From assembly GCA_022548915.1 (NCBI GenBank), contig JAKZES010000011.1, positions 1-64,000 on the forward strand: DNA of 64,000 bases, given 5' to 3'. How positions within the stretch are numbered: the first letter of the stretch is position 1; every line of letters starts with the position of its first letter. This document shows positions 34,101 through 42,376 of the stretch, piece by piece. The stretch is from Verrucomicrobiaceae bacterium E54 (GTDB taxonomy: Bacteria; Verrucomicrobiota; Verrucomicrobiia; Verrucomicrobiales; Akkermansiaceae). Both the position numbers and the translations under genes were made by a program. The notes below the pieces were generated by a model. It did no database searches. It saw only the letters and a list, made by a program, of their open reading frames with translations, and was not told the origin of the DNA.

Positions 34101-36800
34101 ATGAGCGAGGCTTTCCTTTCCGCCCTGCTGCCGGTGGTACCGCTGGCACTGGCCCTGCTGTGGCCGGGTCTCGTGCGCTCGCGGCCCCAATGGATCACCG
34201 GCCTGGCGGCGGCCCTGATGGCTGCCGGCTCGGTGGCGATGTTCGCCCGGGTGCCCGGGCTGGAACCCGCCCGGCAGTCGTGGGATTGGGTTCCGCAGCT
34301 GGGCGTGGAGTTCGCGTTCCGGCTCGACTCGTTCACCGCCTGGTTCGCGGCGCTGGTCCTCGGGCTCGGGGCCTGCGTGGTGCTGCATGCCGGCGGCTAC
34401 CTGGCGAAAAGCCGTCACCTCCCCGGGGTGCTGGCGGCGCTGTGCGGCTTCACGCTGGCGATGCTCGGCGTGATCCTTTCCGACAACCTCTACCTGCTGT
34501 TCCTCTTCTGGGAGGCGACCTCGCTGCTCTCCTTCCTGCTGGTGGGCTTCCACCATGAAAAGGAGGAGGTGCGGGAAAAGGCGGCGCAGGCGCTGCTGGT
34601 CACCCTCGCCGGCGGCGCGTGCATGCTCGCCGGGATCGTGCTGACGCACCTGCATTTTGGCACGGCATCCATCGTGGAGCTGCTGACCATGGCCGGCGAC
34701 GGCACGGCGGCGACGCTTTCGAGCGGCGCGCTGGTGCTGCTTCTCCTCGGGGCCTTCACCAAGTCGGCGCAGTGGCCGTTCCACTTCTGGCTGCCGAACG
34801 CGATGGTCGGTCCGGCCCCGGTGTCGGCGTTCCTGCACTCGGCCACGATGGTCAAGGCCGGCGTGTTCTTCATGGCGACGCTCGCGCCTTTGCTTTCCGG
34901 GCACCCGCTGTGGACGCCGCTGGTCACCACCGCGGGTCTGCTCACGGTTGCCACGGCGGTCCTGCGCGGCGCGCGCGAGCAGGACCTCAAGGCGCTGCTC
35001 GCCTGCACGACTTTGGCCGCGCTCGGATTCCTGACGGTGCTGGCGGGTCTCGGCACGCCGGCGGCGATGCTCGGGTTCGTGATCTTTCTCACCGCGCACG
35101 CGCTCTACAAGGCGCCGCTCTTTCTCGCCGCCGGCAACCTCGAGAAAACCTTCGGCACCCGCCAGCTCGGGGGGCTGGTCGGCGCCGTGAAGGCGGCGCC
35201 CTTCACCGGTCTGGCCTTCGCGGTCTCGGCGCTGTCGCTGATCGGTCTCGCCCCCCTGCCGGGATTCCTCGGGAAGGAATACCTGCTCAAGGCCACCTGG
35301 GCCTACTCGCCGCTGCTCGCGGTTTCGACGGCACTGGCCGCGGCCGGCGTGCTGGGCCTGGGACTCAAGCTGCTGCTGCCCCTGCTCGACTGGCGCCAGC
35401 GCCCCGAGCCGAAGAAGAGGCTCCCGCTTTCGATGACCCTGGCCGCCCTGATCCCGGCTCTCGGCACGCTCGGGCTGGTCATTTCGCTGCCGGCGACGAC
35501 CCACGAGTTTCTCGGTGCGGCCGCCACCGCGCTCGGGGCACCGGCGGATGCGGCCTTCAAGTTCTGGCATGGCTGGACGCCGGCCTTCGGCCTGGGAATG
35601 GGGGCGCTGCTGCTTTCGGTGGCGGTGTGGCGGGTGCTGATCCGGCCGGATCTCGCCCCGCTCCCGGACAGCCTGCAGCCGATCTTCGAGCCGGCCTTCA
35701 ACAACACGGTGCAGGCGATCCGCACGCTGGGCACCGGCGCGGGTCGATGGCTCGAAGCGGGCCGGCCCGGGGTGCAGATGGGAATCATGATTGCGGCCAT
35801 CGGCCTGCTGGCCTTCATCGGCCTCGACGCGGCGGAGTGGTCCTTCCCCGAGTCGGATGCCTCGGCGGGCACCTCGGTGTGGCTGCTGCTGGCACCGGTG
35901 GCCGCGCTGGCCGCCTTTCTCGCCTGCACTGCCCGGACCACGCTCACGCTGCTGGTTTCGCTCGGCTTCGTGGGCCTGATCGTCGCCCTGCTGTTCCTCT
36001 GGTTCAGCGCCCCGGATCTCGCGCTCACCCAGCTGATGGCGGAAACGCTGCTGCTGTTCCTGCTGGCCGGCGTGCTCAAGAAGACCGGCGTCGAGGCCAC
36101 CACCTCGTCGTTTTCCCTGGGCCGGGCGCTGGTGGCCCTCGCCGGCGGCCTGCTGGTCACCATGCTGGTGCTGAAAGCCATGGCGCTCGAGTGGGACCAC
36201 CCGATCTCCGATTTCCACCTCACCCACAGCAAGTCCGCGGCCTACGGCGCCAACGTGGTCAACGTGATCCTGGTCGATTTCCGGGCCATCGACACCCTCG
36301 GCGAGATCCTGGTGCTGGCGATCGCCGCACTGGGAGCGACGGCGGCCCTCGGCGCGGCGCGGCGGCGGTCCATCCTGCCCTTCGACAGTGAAAGCCCGTG
36401 GCTCGGCACCGCGGCGCGGGGGCTCGCGGCCTTCTGCCTGCCGGTCTCGCTGTGGCTCTTCTGGCGCGGGCACAACGCTCCGGGTGGCGGCTTCATTTCC
36501 GCCCTCGTCGCGGCCACGGCGCTGGGCCTGCTGCTGCTCGTGCGCCATCCGCGCCTCGATGCCCGGCGGCTGCGCCATGCCTCGCTGCGGCTCATGGTCG
36601 GCGGACTCGGTGTGGCGCTCGGCTCGGCGCTTCTGCCGCTGTTTTCCGGCAAGGAATTCTTTACCGGCCTGTGGTGGCACTCCGGCGACTTCCATCTCGG
36701 CACGCCCCTGCTTTTCGACCTCGGCGTCTACCTCACCGTGCTCGGCTTCTGCCTCGGCTTCCTCCGCCATTTCCAGCCGAACCGGACATCTGCACTCTGA
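34101..36800 (+). CDS. mnhA: Mnh/Mrp sodium/proton antiporter subunit A fused to subunit B
   Basis: 899-aa membrane protein, largest subunit of the seven-component Mrp antiporter. The first 500 residues are the NuoL/ND5-like part with FWEATSLLSFLLVGF, FTKSAQWPFHFWLPNAMVGP, PVSAFLHSATMVKAGVF and the conserved Lys/His residues of the proton path. The following region includes LALTQLMAETLLLF and NVVNVILVDFRAIDTLGEIL (MbhE-like). Residues about 765-899 are a complete MnhB domain (LWLFWRGHNAPGGGFISALV, LLFDLGVYLTVLGFCLGFL). The A-B fusion matches the group 2 mrp operons of proteobacteria. ATG at 34101 has GAAG just upstream. It heads the operon AB-C-D-E-F-G. Confidence 0.93.
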   Translation: MSEAFLSALLPVVPLALALLWPGLVRSRPQWITGLAAALMAAGSVAMFARVPGLEPARQSWDWVPQLGVEFAFRLDSFTAWFAALVLGLGACVVLHAGGYLAKSRHLPGVLAALCGFTLAMLGVILSDNLYLLFLFWEATSLLSFLLVGFHHEKEEVREKAAQALLVTLAGGACMLAGIVLTHLHFGTASIVELLTMAGDGTAATLSSGALVLLLLGAFTKSAQWPFHFWLPNAMVGPAPVSAFLHSATMVKAGVFFMATLAPLLSGHPLWTPLVTTAGLLTVATAVLRGAREQDLKALLACTTLAALGFLTVLAGLGTPAAMLGFVIFLTAHALYKAPLFLAAGNLEKTFGTRQLGGLVGAVKAAPFTGLAFAVSALSLIGLAPLPGFLGKEYLLKATWAYSPLLAVSTALAAAGVLGLGLKLLLPLLDWRQRPEPKKRLPLSMTLAALIPALGTLGLVISLPATTHEFLGAAATALGAPADAAFKFWHGWTPAFGLGMGALLLSVAVWRVLIRPDLAPLPDSLQPIFEPAFNNTVQAIRTLGTGAGRWLEAGRPGVQMGIMIAAIGLLAFIGLDAAEWSFPESDASAGTSVWLLLAPVAALAAFLACTARTTLTLLVSLGFVGLIVALLFLWFSAPDLALTQLMAETLLLFLLAGVLKKTGVEATTSSFSLGRALVALAGGLLVTMLVLKAMALEWDHPISDFHLTHSKSAAYGANVVNVILVDFRAIDTLGEILVLAIAALGATAALGAARRRSILPFDSESPWLGTAARGLAAFCLPVSLWLFWRGHNAPGGGFISALVAATALGLLLLVRHPRLDARRLRHASLRLMVGGLGVALGSALLPLFSGKEFFTGLWWHSGDFHLGTPLLFDLGVYLTVLGFCLGFLRHFQPNRTSAL

Positions 36801-36816
36801 ACTCTTCACCCTGAAC
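36789..36816 (+). repeat. Four-unit heptamer array spanning the mnhA stop codon
   Basis: TCTGCAC, TCTGAAC, TCTTCAC, CCTGAAC: four 7-mers in register. The mnhA TGA stop lies within the second unit and the mnhC start codon follows 8 nt after the array. It is a degenerate relative of the TTGGCAC/TTGGAAC arrays. Confidence 0.55.
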
Positions 36817-36824
36817 TTCCGTCC

Positions 36825-37118
36825 ATGCCCGTTCTCCTCGCCATCACCATCGGACTCCTGGCCACCGCCGGACTGTATCGTCTGCTCGGTCCGAGCCGCA
36901 TCGACGCGCTGGTGGGCCTGATCCTGCTCGGCCAGGCGGCCAATCTCGTGCTCTTCGCCTCGGGCGGCCTGCGCCACAATGCGCCCGCCCTGATCGAGAA
37001 GGGCATGGCGGTGCCGACGGATCCGCTGCCGCAGGCGCTGGTCCTCACCGCCATCGTCATCGGCTTCGGCATCATCGCCTTCCTGCTCACCCTCGTCCTT
37101 CGCTCGTCCGACAAATGA
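36825..37118 (+). CDS. mnhC: Mnh/Mrp antiporter subunit C
   Basis: 97-aa NuoK-like subunit with three helices (LLAITIGLLATAGLYRLLGP, LVGLILLGQAANLVLFASGG, QALVLTAIVIGFGIIAFLLT). PLPQALVLTAIVIGFG is the diagnostic MnhC/NuoK signature. Its stop overlaps the mnhD start by 4 nt, implying translational coupling. Confidence 0.92.
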   Translation: MPVLLAITIGLLATAGLYRLLGPSRIDALVGLILLGQAANLVLFASGGLRHNAPALIEKGMAVPTDPLPQALVLTAIVIGFGIIAFLLTLVLRSSDK

Positions 37119-38635
37119 CTCCCGACCTCCAGCTCCTGCTGTGCCTGCTCGCGCCCTTCGTCGGCGCGGTGGTGTGCCTGGCGGTCGGCCCCCGCCCGCG
37201 GGTGACCGCCGGCATTGCGATCCTGGCCGTCGCGGTCAGCCTCGCGGCGGCCCTCGGGCTGGTTGCGGCAACGGCCGACGGCGAGGTTTTCGCCGTGCAT
37301 GCCGGCGGCTGGAGCGCGCCCTTCGGTATCGTGCTGGTGGCCGACACCTTTTCGGCGCTGATGCTCGCCGTGTGCCAGCTGGTCACGCTTGCCGCACTTG
37401 TCACGGGTGCCGCCGTGCTGCCGGCGCACTGGCACCGCCGGCATTTCTTCCCGCTGGTGCTCACGCTCAGCACCGCGACCTGCGGCGCCTTCCTCACCGG
37501 CGACCTGTTCAACCTCTACGTCTGGTTTGAAGTACTGCTTCTCTCGTCGTTCGCGCTCATGGCCATCATGCGTGGCAGGGAGGCGCGGGCCGGCGCGTGG
37601 CGCTACGTTCTGCTCAACCTCGTCTCCTCGCTGCTTTTCCTCGCCGCGGCGGGACTCATCTACGGCAAGACCGGCACGCTCAACTTCGCCGACCTGCACC
37701 TGCGCTTCGCGGGCGCCGACGACGCCTTCCTGGTGAAAAGCTCGACGGCGCTCCTGTTCGGCTCGTTCGCGATCAAGTCGGCGCTGCTGCCCTTCGCCTT
37801 CTGGCTGCCCTCGTCCTATCCCCAGCTGCCGCCGGCGGTCTCCGCGCTCTTCGCCGGGCTGCTGACCAAGATCGGCCTCTACGCGATGTTCCGGGTCTTC
37901 GGGATGGTCTTCGGCACCGACACCTTTCCGCACCGCGACCTGCTGGAGCTGCTGGCGGTGCTGACCATGCTCGGCGGGGTGCTGGGGGCCGTCGCGCAGG
38001 GAGGGATGCGGCGCATCCTTTCGTTCCACATCATCAGCCAGGTCGGCTACATGGCGCTGGCGCTGGCGCTCTACACCCCGCTGGCGCTGGCGGCCGGGAT
38101 CTTCTACCTGGTCCACCACATCGTGGTGAAGGCAAACCTGTTTCTCGTTGCCGGTCTGGTCGAGCGGCGGGCGGGCTCCTCCGAACTCGACCAGACCCGC
38201 GGGCTGCTGCGCGCGGCCCCGTGGCTGGCGCTTCTGTTCGCCATCCCCGCGCTCTCGCTGGCGGGCATTCCGCCGCTCTCCGGCTTCTTCGCCAAGTTCG
38301 CGCTGCTCCGCTCGTCGCTGGAAACGGGCGACACCCTGGCGACGACGGCGATCGTCGGCGTCGGCCTGCTGACCGTCTTTTCCATGCTCAAGATCTGGCG
38401 CGCCGCCTTCTGGGGCGAGGCACCGGAGGCCGGCCCCGCCAAGCCGGCGGCCCCGCCGGCCATCGCCAGCTCGCTGGCGCTCGGAGTGGTCACGGTGATC
38501 ATCGGCTTCGCCGCCGGACCGCTCTTCGGCCTCGCCGAGACGGCGGCCGAAGGCCTGCGCGAGCCGACCGCCTACATCGACGCCGTGCTCGGCACGGGGA
38601 ACGCGCCTGAACCCGCCAACACCGCTGCCAAATGA
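37115..38635 (+). CDS. mnhD: Mnh/Mrp antiporter subunit D
   Basis: 506-aa NuoM/N-like subunit with about 14 transmembrane helices. FNLYVWFEVLLLSSFALMAI carries the conserved Glu of helix 5, IKSALLPFAFWLPSSYPQLP the lysine-bearing helix, and GVLGAVAQGGMRRILSFHII plus FYLVHHIVVKANLFLVAGLV the rest of the ion pathway. Both junctions, with mnhC and mnhE, are 4-nt ATGA overlaps. Confidence 0.93.
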   Translation: MTPDLQLLLCLLAPFVGAVVCLAVGPRPRVTAGIAILAVAVSLAAALGLVAATADGEVFAVHAGGWSAPFGIVLVADTFSALMLAVCQLVTLAALVTGAAVLPAHWHRRHFFPLVLTLSTATCGAFLTGDLFNLYVWFEVLLLSSFALMAIMRGREARAGAWRYVLLNLVSSLLFLAAAGLIYGKTGTLNFADLHLRFAGADDAFLVKSSTALLFGSFAIKSALLPFAFWLPSSYPQLPPAVSALFAGLLTKIGLYAMFRVFGMVFGTDTFPHRDLLELLAVLTMLGGVLGAVAQGGMRRILSFHIISQVGYMALALALYTPLALAAGIFYLVHHIVVKANLFLVAGLVERRAGSSELDQTRGLLRAAPWLALLFAIPALSLAGIPPLSGFFAKFALLRSSLETGDTLATTAIVGVGLLTVFSMLKIWRAAFWGEAPEAGPAKPAAPPAIASSLALGVVTVIIGFAAGPLFGLAETAAEGLREPTAYIDAVLGTGNAPEPANTAAK

Positions 38636-38970
38636 AGGCCCTGCTCTTGTTTCCCTTCTTCTACGTTTTCGAGATCGCGCTCGGAGCCCTGCGGATCGCC
38701 CGGGATGTCCTGGCACCCCGGCCCAGGCTCCAGCCGGTCCTGCTGCGCGTGCCCGTCGATCTGCCGAGCAACGTCCACCGGCTCGCACTCGCGGCGCTGG
38801 TCAGCATGACGCCCGGCACCCTGTCGGTCGACGAGGCCGACGAGGGCCGCACCCTGCTCGTCCACAGCCTCTACGGCGGGGCCGATCCCGAGGCCGAGAT
38901 CCGCCACATCCAGGAAAAGTATGCCGCCCTGGTCGGCTCCATCCGCCTGCCCTTCAGCCGCCATGCTTGA
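38632..38970 (+). CDS. mnhE: Mnh/Mrp antiporter subunit E
   Basis: 112-aa subunit. One N-terminal membrane segment (LLLFPFFYVFEIALGALRIA) followed by the typical cytoplasmic part RVPVDLPSNVHRLALAALVS and MTPGTLSVDEADEGRTLLVH, where MTPGT is the family signature. Shorter than B. subtilis MrpE (158 aa), apparently missing the first helix. It overlaps mnhD by 4 nt and mnhF by 8 nt. Confidence 0.9.
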   Translation: MKALLLFPFFYVFEIALGALRIARDVLAPRPRLQPVLLRVPVDLPSNVHRLALAALVSMTPGTLSVDEADEGRTLLVHSLYGGADPEAEIRHIQEKYAALVGSIRLPFSRHA

Positions 38971-39205
38971 GATCTCCACCTTCCTGCTGGCGCTGGCGAT
39001 CGCGCTCACGCTCGGCCGGTTGATCACCTGCCGGGACGACGCCGATCGCGTGATCTGCGTCGACCTGCTCACCTTCCAGCTGCTTGGTCTGGCCGTGATG
39101 CTGGCCTTCCACGACCAGCGTCCGCTGGCGCTGCAGTTCGCCTTCGTGCTGTCGCTGCTCGGCTTCGTCTCCACGCTCATCCTCTCCCGCCTGATCCGGA
39201 CATGA
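38963..39205 (+). CDS. mnhF: Mnh/Mrp antiporter subunit F
   Basis: 80-aa protein with three helices: LEISTFLLALAIALTLGRLI, DRVICVDLLTFQLLGLAVML and PLALQFAFVLSLLGFVSTLI. DRVICVDLLT corresponds to the conserved D-R-(V/L)-x-x-x-D motif of MnhF. It starts inside the end of mnhE and overlaps mnhG by 4 nt. Confidence 0.9.
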   Translation: MLEISTFLLALAIALTLGRLITCRDDADRVICVDLLTFQLLGLAVMLAFHDQRPLALQFAFVLSLLGFVSTLILSRLIRT

Positions 39206-39477
39206 TCTCCGAAATACTCCTCCTGCTCGGCAGCCTCTTCTTCCTGATCGCCTCGATCGGCCTGATCCGGCTGCCCGATCCCTTCGCGCGTCTCCACGCC
39301 GGCACCAAGGCGGCCTCGCTGGGGGTGCTGCTGCTGCTGGTCGCCGCGGCCCTGCGCTTCCACGATCCGGGATCGCTGATCCTGATCGGCGCGACCCTGC
39401 TGCTCGTCTTCATCACCGCCCCGCTCGGCGGCCACGCCATCGCGCGACGCCTCGCCGAGCGCGAATGGAAAAGCTGA
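39202..39477 (+). CDS. mnhG: Mnh/Mrp antiporter subunit G
   Basis: 91-aa protein; IASIGLIRLPDPFARLHAGT is the diagnostic MnhG segment (RLPDxxxRxHAxTKA), followed by LGVLLLLVAAALRF and a C-terminal helix with APLGGHAIARRLAE. Last gene of the operon. The 64-nt gap to the baeRF gene shows no terminator. Confidence 0.92.
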   Translation: MISEILLLLGSLFFLIASIGLIRLPDPFARLHAGTKAASLGVLLLLVAAALRFHDPGSLILIGATLLLVFITAPLGGHAIARRLAEREWKS

Positions 39478-39541
39478 CAGGCGATTCCAATTGCATGAAA
39501 CAGAATGCGTATGATCTTCTCGGGACAACCCTATCCCGAAC

Positions 39542-40588
39542 ATGAACTACGCCAAGCTTCGCAAGCATCTCATCGCCCTCGCCAGTCTTCCCAAGGGGGA
39601 CTCTCCGGTCATCAGCGCCTACTTCGACTTGTCGGGTTCGCGCCACGAGACCCGCTCGCATTTCCGCTCGTGGGTCGAGCTGACCCGCCAGACCTTCCGG
39701 AATCCGGCGGTCCGGCAGGACTTCGACGACGCGGCGGAGGAAATCGAGGGCTGGCTCGGGGAGGCGAGGGGCCGCGGTGGCGCCGTTTTCTGCCGCTGGG
39801 GCGAGCATCCGCTTTTCCTGCCGATGACCTTCGAGGTGCCGCTGGAAACCCGGCTGCATGTCGATGACTTCGCGGTGATCTACCCGCTGGTCGAACTCAA
39901 GGACCGCTTCAACCGCTTCGTCGTGGTGCTCACGACCAAGGAAAGCGCCCGGATCATCGAAATGAACCTCGGTGCCCAGTCGGTCGAGTTGCTCACCCGC
40001 CGTCCGGCGCTGCGCGAGCGGATCGGTCGCGAGTGGACCCGCGAGCACTACAAGAACCACACCCGCGAGCGGGAGAAGCGCTTCGTGAAGGAGAAGATCG
40101 CCATCATCGAGAGCCTGATGGCCAAGCGCGGGCACAATGCGCTGATCCTGGCCGGCGACGCGCGCTACGTCTCGCGCATGTCGGAGGCGCTGCCACCGCA
40201 TCTCAAGTCGAAGGTGATCGACGAGCTGAAGACCGGGGTCAGCGACGAGCGCCTCGGCGAGGTGCTCTCGCAGGCCGTCGGGTCCTTCCTCAGGGCGGAG
40301 GCGGAGGATGCGCACGATGCCGTCGACACCCTCGTCCAGGCGGTGCGTGCGGGTGGCTTGGCGACGGTCGGGACCGAATCGGTGGCTCTGGCCCTGCGCG
40401 AAGGCCGGGCCGACCGGCTGATCGTTTCCAACACGCTGCCCCAGGAGGATCAGGAGGAACTCGTGAGGCTCGCCAGCCGGCACAACCTGCCCATCGAGAC
40501 CGTGCAGGACTGCGAACTGCTCGACCGCAACGGCGGGGCCGGCTGCCTGCTGCGCTACAAGGCGGAGCATTTGCCGGTCGAGGTGTAG
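39542..40588 (+). CDS. Bacterial archaeo-eukaryotic release factor family protein (baeRF)
   Basis: 348-aa soluble protein built like archaeal/eukaryotic aRF1/eRF1. The N-terminal part has ISAYFDLSGSRHE and FAVIYPLVELKDRFNRFVVV; the middle RNase H-like domain has KRFVKEKIAIIESLMAKRGH and NALILAGDARYVSRM; the C-terminal L7Ae-like domain has GLATVGTESVALALREGRAD and RLIVSNTLPQEDQEELVRLA. Closest to baeRF family 10. Predicted to act on ribosomes or translation stress; no peptide-release GGQ motif is present. Its placement between the Mnh operon and sbtBA is unexplained. Confidence 0.8.
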   Translation: MNYAKLRKHLIALASLPKGDSPVISAYFDLSGSRHETRSHFRSWVELTRQTFRNPAVRQDFDDAAEEIEGWLGEARGRGGAVFCRWGEHPLFLPMTFEVPLETRLHVDDFAVIYPLVELKDRFNRFVVVLTTKESARIIEMNLGAQSVELLTRRPALRERIGREWTREHYKNHTREREKRFVKEKIAIIESLMAKRGHNALILAGDARYVSRMSEALPPHLKSKVIDELKTGVSDERLGEVLSQAVGSFLRAEAEDAHDAVDTLVQAVRAGGLATVGTESVALALREGRADRLIVSNTLPQEDQEELVRLASRHNLPIETVQDCELLDRNGGAGCLLRYKAEHLPVEV

Positions 40589-40638
40589 GCCGGGCACGGG
40601 CGTCGCCCCGTGGGGTCTGACGCGTGGCATCCGGCCGG

Positions 40639-40944
40639 CTACCGCTTCACGAATTTCTCGCCGCGGAGGACGTTCACCTCGGTGGTCCAGGCGATGATCG
40701 AGTGGTTCTCGAAGTAGTCTCCGGAGACGGCTTCGAGGACCGCGTCGGCGACCTCCGGCGAGACGATGCTCTCGATCTTGATGTTCGGCCCCTCCCAGTC
40801 GGCGGCCCGGCTTCCCCGCGAGCCCTCGCCCTGGGCGTTGGTGAGGGTGTGTCCGGTGGCGCCCTTCTTGCGCAGGATGTCGATGATCTTGTCCTTGAAA
40901 AGGGACTCGGTGATGACGGTGACGAGGACCAGGGGCGTCTTCAT
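40639..40944 (-). CDS. sbtB: SbtB-like PII-family signalling protein
   Basis: 101-aa protein of the PII superfamily: VLVTVITESLFKDKIIDILR at the start, a T-loop region TGHTLTNAQGEGSRGSRAAD, then NIKIESIVSPEVADAVLEAV and NHSIIAWTTEVNVLRGEKFV at the end. The conserved Arg-Gly-rich T-loop and the position 3 nt downstream of sbtA identify an SbtB-type regulator, which in cyanobacteria binds adenine nucleotides such as cAMP and closes the transporter. Confidence 0.85.
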   Translation of the reverse strand: MKTPLVLVTVITESLFKDKIIDILRKKGATGHTLTNAQGEGSRGSRAADWEGPNIKIESIVSPEVADAVLEAVSGDYFENHSIIAWTTEVNVLRGEKFVKR

Positions 40945-40947
40945 GGA

Positions 40948-41919
40948 TCACATCTTGGCGAGGTATTTCGCGAAAGCGAGGAAGAGCGGAATCCCGATGC
41001 TGAGATTGAAGGGGAAGGTCACTCCGAGGGCGAGCGTGAGGTAGATGCCCGGACTGGCCTGTGGCAGTGCGATCCGCACCGCGGCGGGCGCGGCGATGTA
41101 GGAGGCGCTGCCGACCATGGCCCCGAGCACGGCGGCTCCGCCCGGGGTCATGCCGGCGAAGTGACCGCCCAGCGTGCCGAGCAGGCCGTGCACCAGCGGC
41201 AGCACGATCCCGCAGACGATCAACCGCCAGCCGGCCTCGCGCAGATCGCCCAGGCGTTTTGCCGCCACCATCCCCAGCTCCAGCAGGAACAGGCACAGTG
41301 CGCCCTTGAACGGCGCGGCGAAGAAAGGCGCGACGCTCTCGAATTTCGCGGGACCACTGAGTGCGCCGATGACCGTGCCACCGATCAGCAGGAAGATGCT
41401 CTTGCCGGCGACGACCTCGTGGACCGCCTCCCTGAGGGTCGCGCCGCCCGCGTTTCCACCGCTGCTTCGCGGCCGGGCCAGCAGCAGGCCGACGATGATG
41501 CCGGGCACTTCGAGCACCGCGACCAGCGCGGGCAGGAATCCGTCGGCCTCGAGGTTGGCGATCTTCACCGCCTCAAGCGCGGCGAGGAAGGTCACCGCCG
41601 AGACCGATCCGTAGTGCGCCGCGGTGGCGCCGGCGTCGATCCGGTCGAGCCGACCGAAGGTCGAAAGGAGCATGAAGGCGGAAAAGGGCGTGACCACGCC
41701 GAGCAGCAGCGTCATCCCCAGCGGTCCGAGAAGGTTCGCGATGGGCGTCTGCGAAAGCGCGACGCCGCCCTTCAGGCCGATGGCGAAAAGCAGGTAGATC
41801 GACAGCGCCTGATAGATCGCCGCCGGGATCTCGAGGTCGCTCTTCACCCAACGGGCCACCATTCCCAGCAGGAAGGCGAGGACGACCGGTGAGATGAGGT
41901 TCTGAAGCAGCAGATCCAC
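40948..41919 (-). CDS. sbtA: SbtA-type sodium-dependent bicarbonate transporter
   Basis: 323-aa membrane protein with about ten helices in two inverted halves. Family signatures: LLFAIGLKGGVALSQ, STFGRLDRIDAGATAAHYGS followed by VSAVTFLAALEAV, LEVPGIIVGLLLAR, LFLLELGMVAAKRLGDLREA, and GAMVGSASYIAAPAAVRIAL followed by PQASPGIYLTLALGVTFPFN. The HYGSVS and GSASYIAAP elements are the bicarbonate/Na sites of cyanobacterial SbtA. Length is slightly below the cyanobacterial proteins (about 370 aa), with a shorter central loop. Co-transcribed with sbtB; a winged-helix gene is divergent. Confidence 0.9.
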   Translation of the reverse strand: MDLLLQNLISPVVLAFLLGMVARWVKSDLEIPAAIYQALSIYLLFAIGLKGGVALSQTPIANLLGPLGMTLLLGVVTPFSAFMLLSTFGRLDRIDAGATAAHYGSVSAVTFLAALEAVKIANLEADGFLPALVAVLEVPGIIVGLLLARPRSSGGNAGGATLREAVHEVVAGKSIFLLIGGTVIGALSGPAKFESVAPFFAAPFKGALCLFLLELGMVAAKRLGDLREAGWRLIVCGIVLPLVHGLLGTLGGHFAGMTPGGAAVLGAMVGSASYIAAPAAVRIALPQASPGIYLTLALGVTFPFNLSIGIPLFLAFAKYLAKM

Positions 41920-42014
41920 GACGAGGTTCCGGTTCGGTTGCGGGCAGGGAGGCCTGGAGAATTTCCTTGCCCCGAAGCGGTGATGGGCGAACTTGTTGTC
42001 GTGTTTTAGGCTTC

Positions 42015-42329
42015 ATGCAATCACGAACCTCGAAAACTTCGGTCGAGTCGGCGCCGGAAAGCCATGCTTGGACCTTCCTCACCAACCACATGCACGTGCT
42101 GGTGGTGCTTTCCCGGGATCCGGAACTGCGGATCCGCGACATGGCCGCGCAGATCGGCATCACGCAGCGGGCGGTGCAGCGGATCCTTGCCGAGTTGATC
42201 GACGAGGGCGTGCTCAAGGTGACCAAGACCGGCCGCCGCAACCGCTACACGATCCAGCGCCGCACCCGCCTGCGCCATCCGCTGGAGAGCCGGCACACGG
42301 TGGGCGAGATGATCGACCTGCTCGACTGA
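42015..42329 (+). CDS. Winged-helix transcriptional regulator
   Basis: 104-aa protein with a MarR/IclR-like winged helix: WTFLTNHMHVLVVLSRDPEL then RIRDMAAQIGITQRAVQRIL (recognition helix), AELIDEGVLKVTKTGRRNRY and TIQRRTRLRHPLE as the wing and C terminus. ATG at 42015 is favoured over a start at 41967 because the earlier residues are not family-like. It is divergent from sbtA with 95 nt between, which makes local control of sbtAB likely but unproven. Confidence 0.8.
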   Translation: MQSRTSKTSVESAPESHAWTFLTNHMHVLVVLSRDPELRIRDMAAQIGITQRAVQRILAELIDEGVLKVTKTGRRNRYTIQRRTRLRHPLESRHTVGEMIDLLD

Positions 42330-42376
42330 GGCGCTTCGGTCTTGGCAGCGGACGGGGGCCGATTCAGATTCGACCC

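Noticed and set aside
33870-36977. 1035-aa minus-strand open frame opposite mnhA
   Set aside because: Composition is His/Gln/Arg/Glu-rich with no hydrophobic or motif structure; it mirrors the GC-rich third positions of the true mnhAB gene.
34101-41919. Carbon-concentrating mechanism with carboxysome
   Set aside because: SbtA/SbtB are present but no RuBisCO, carboxysome shell or carbonic anhydrase gene is in the window.
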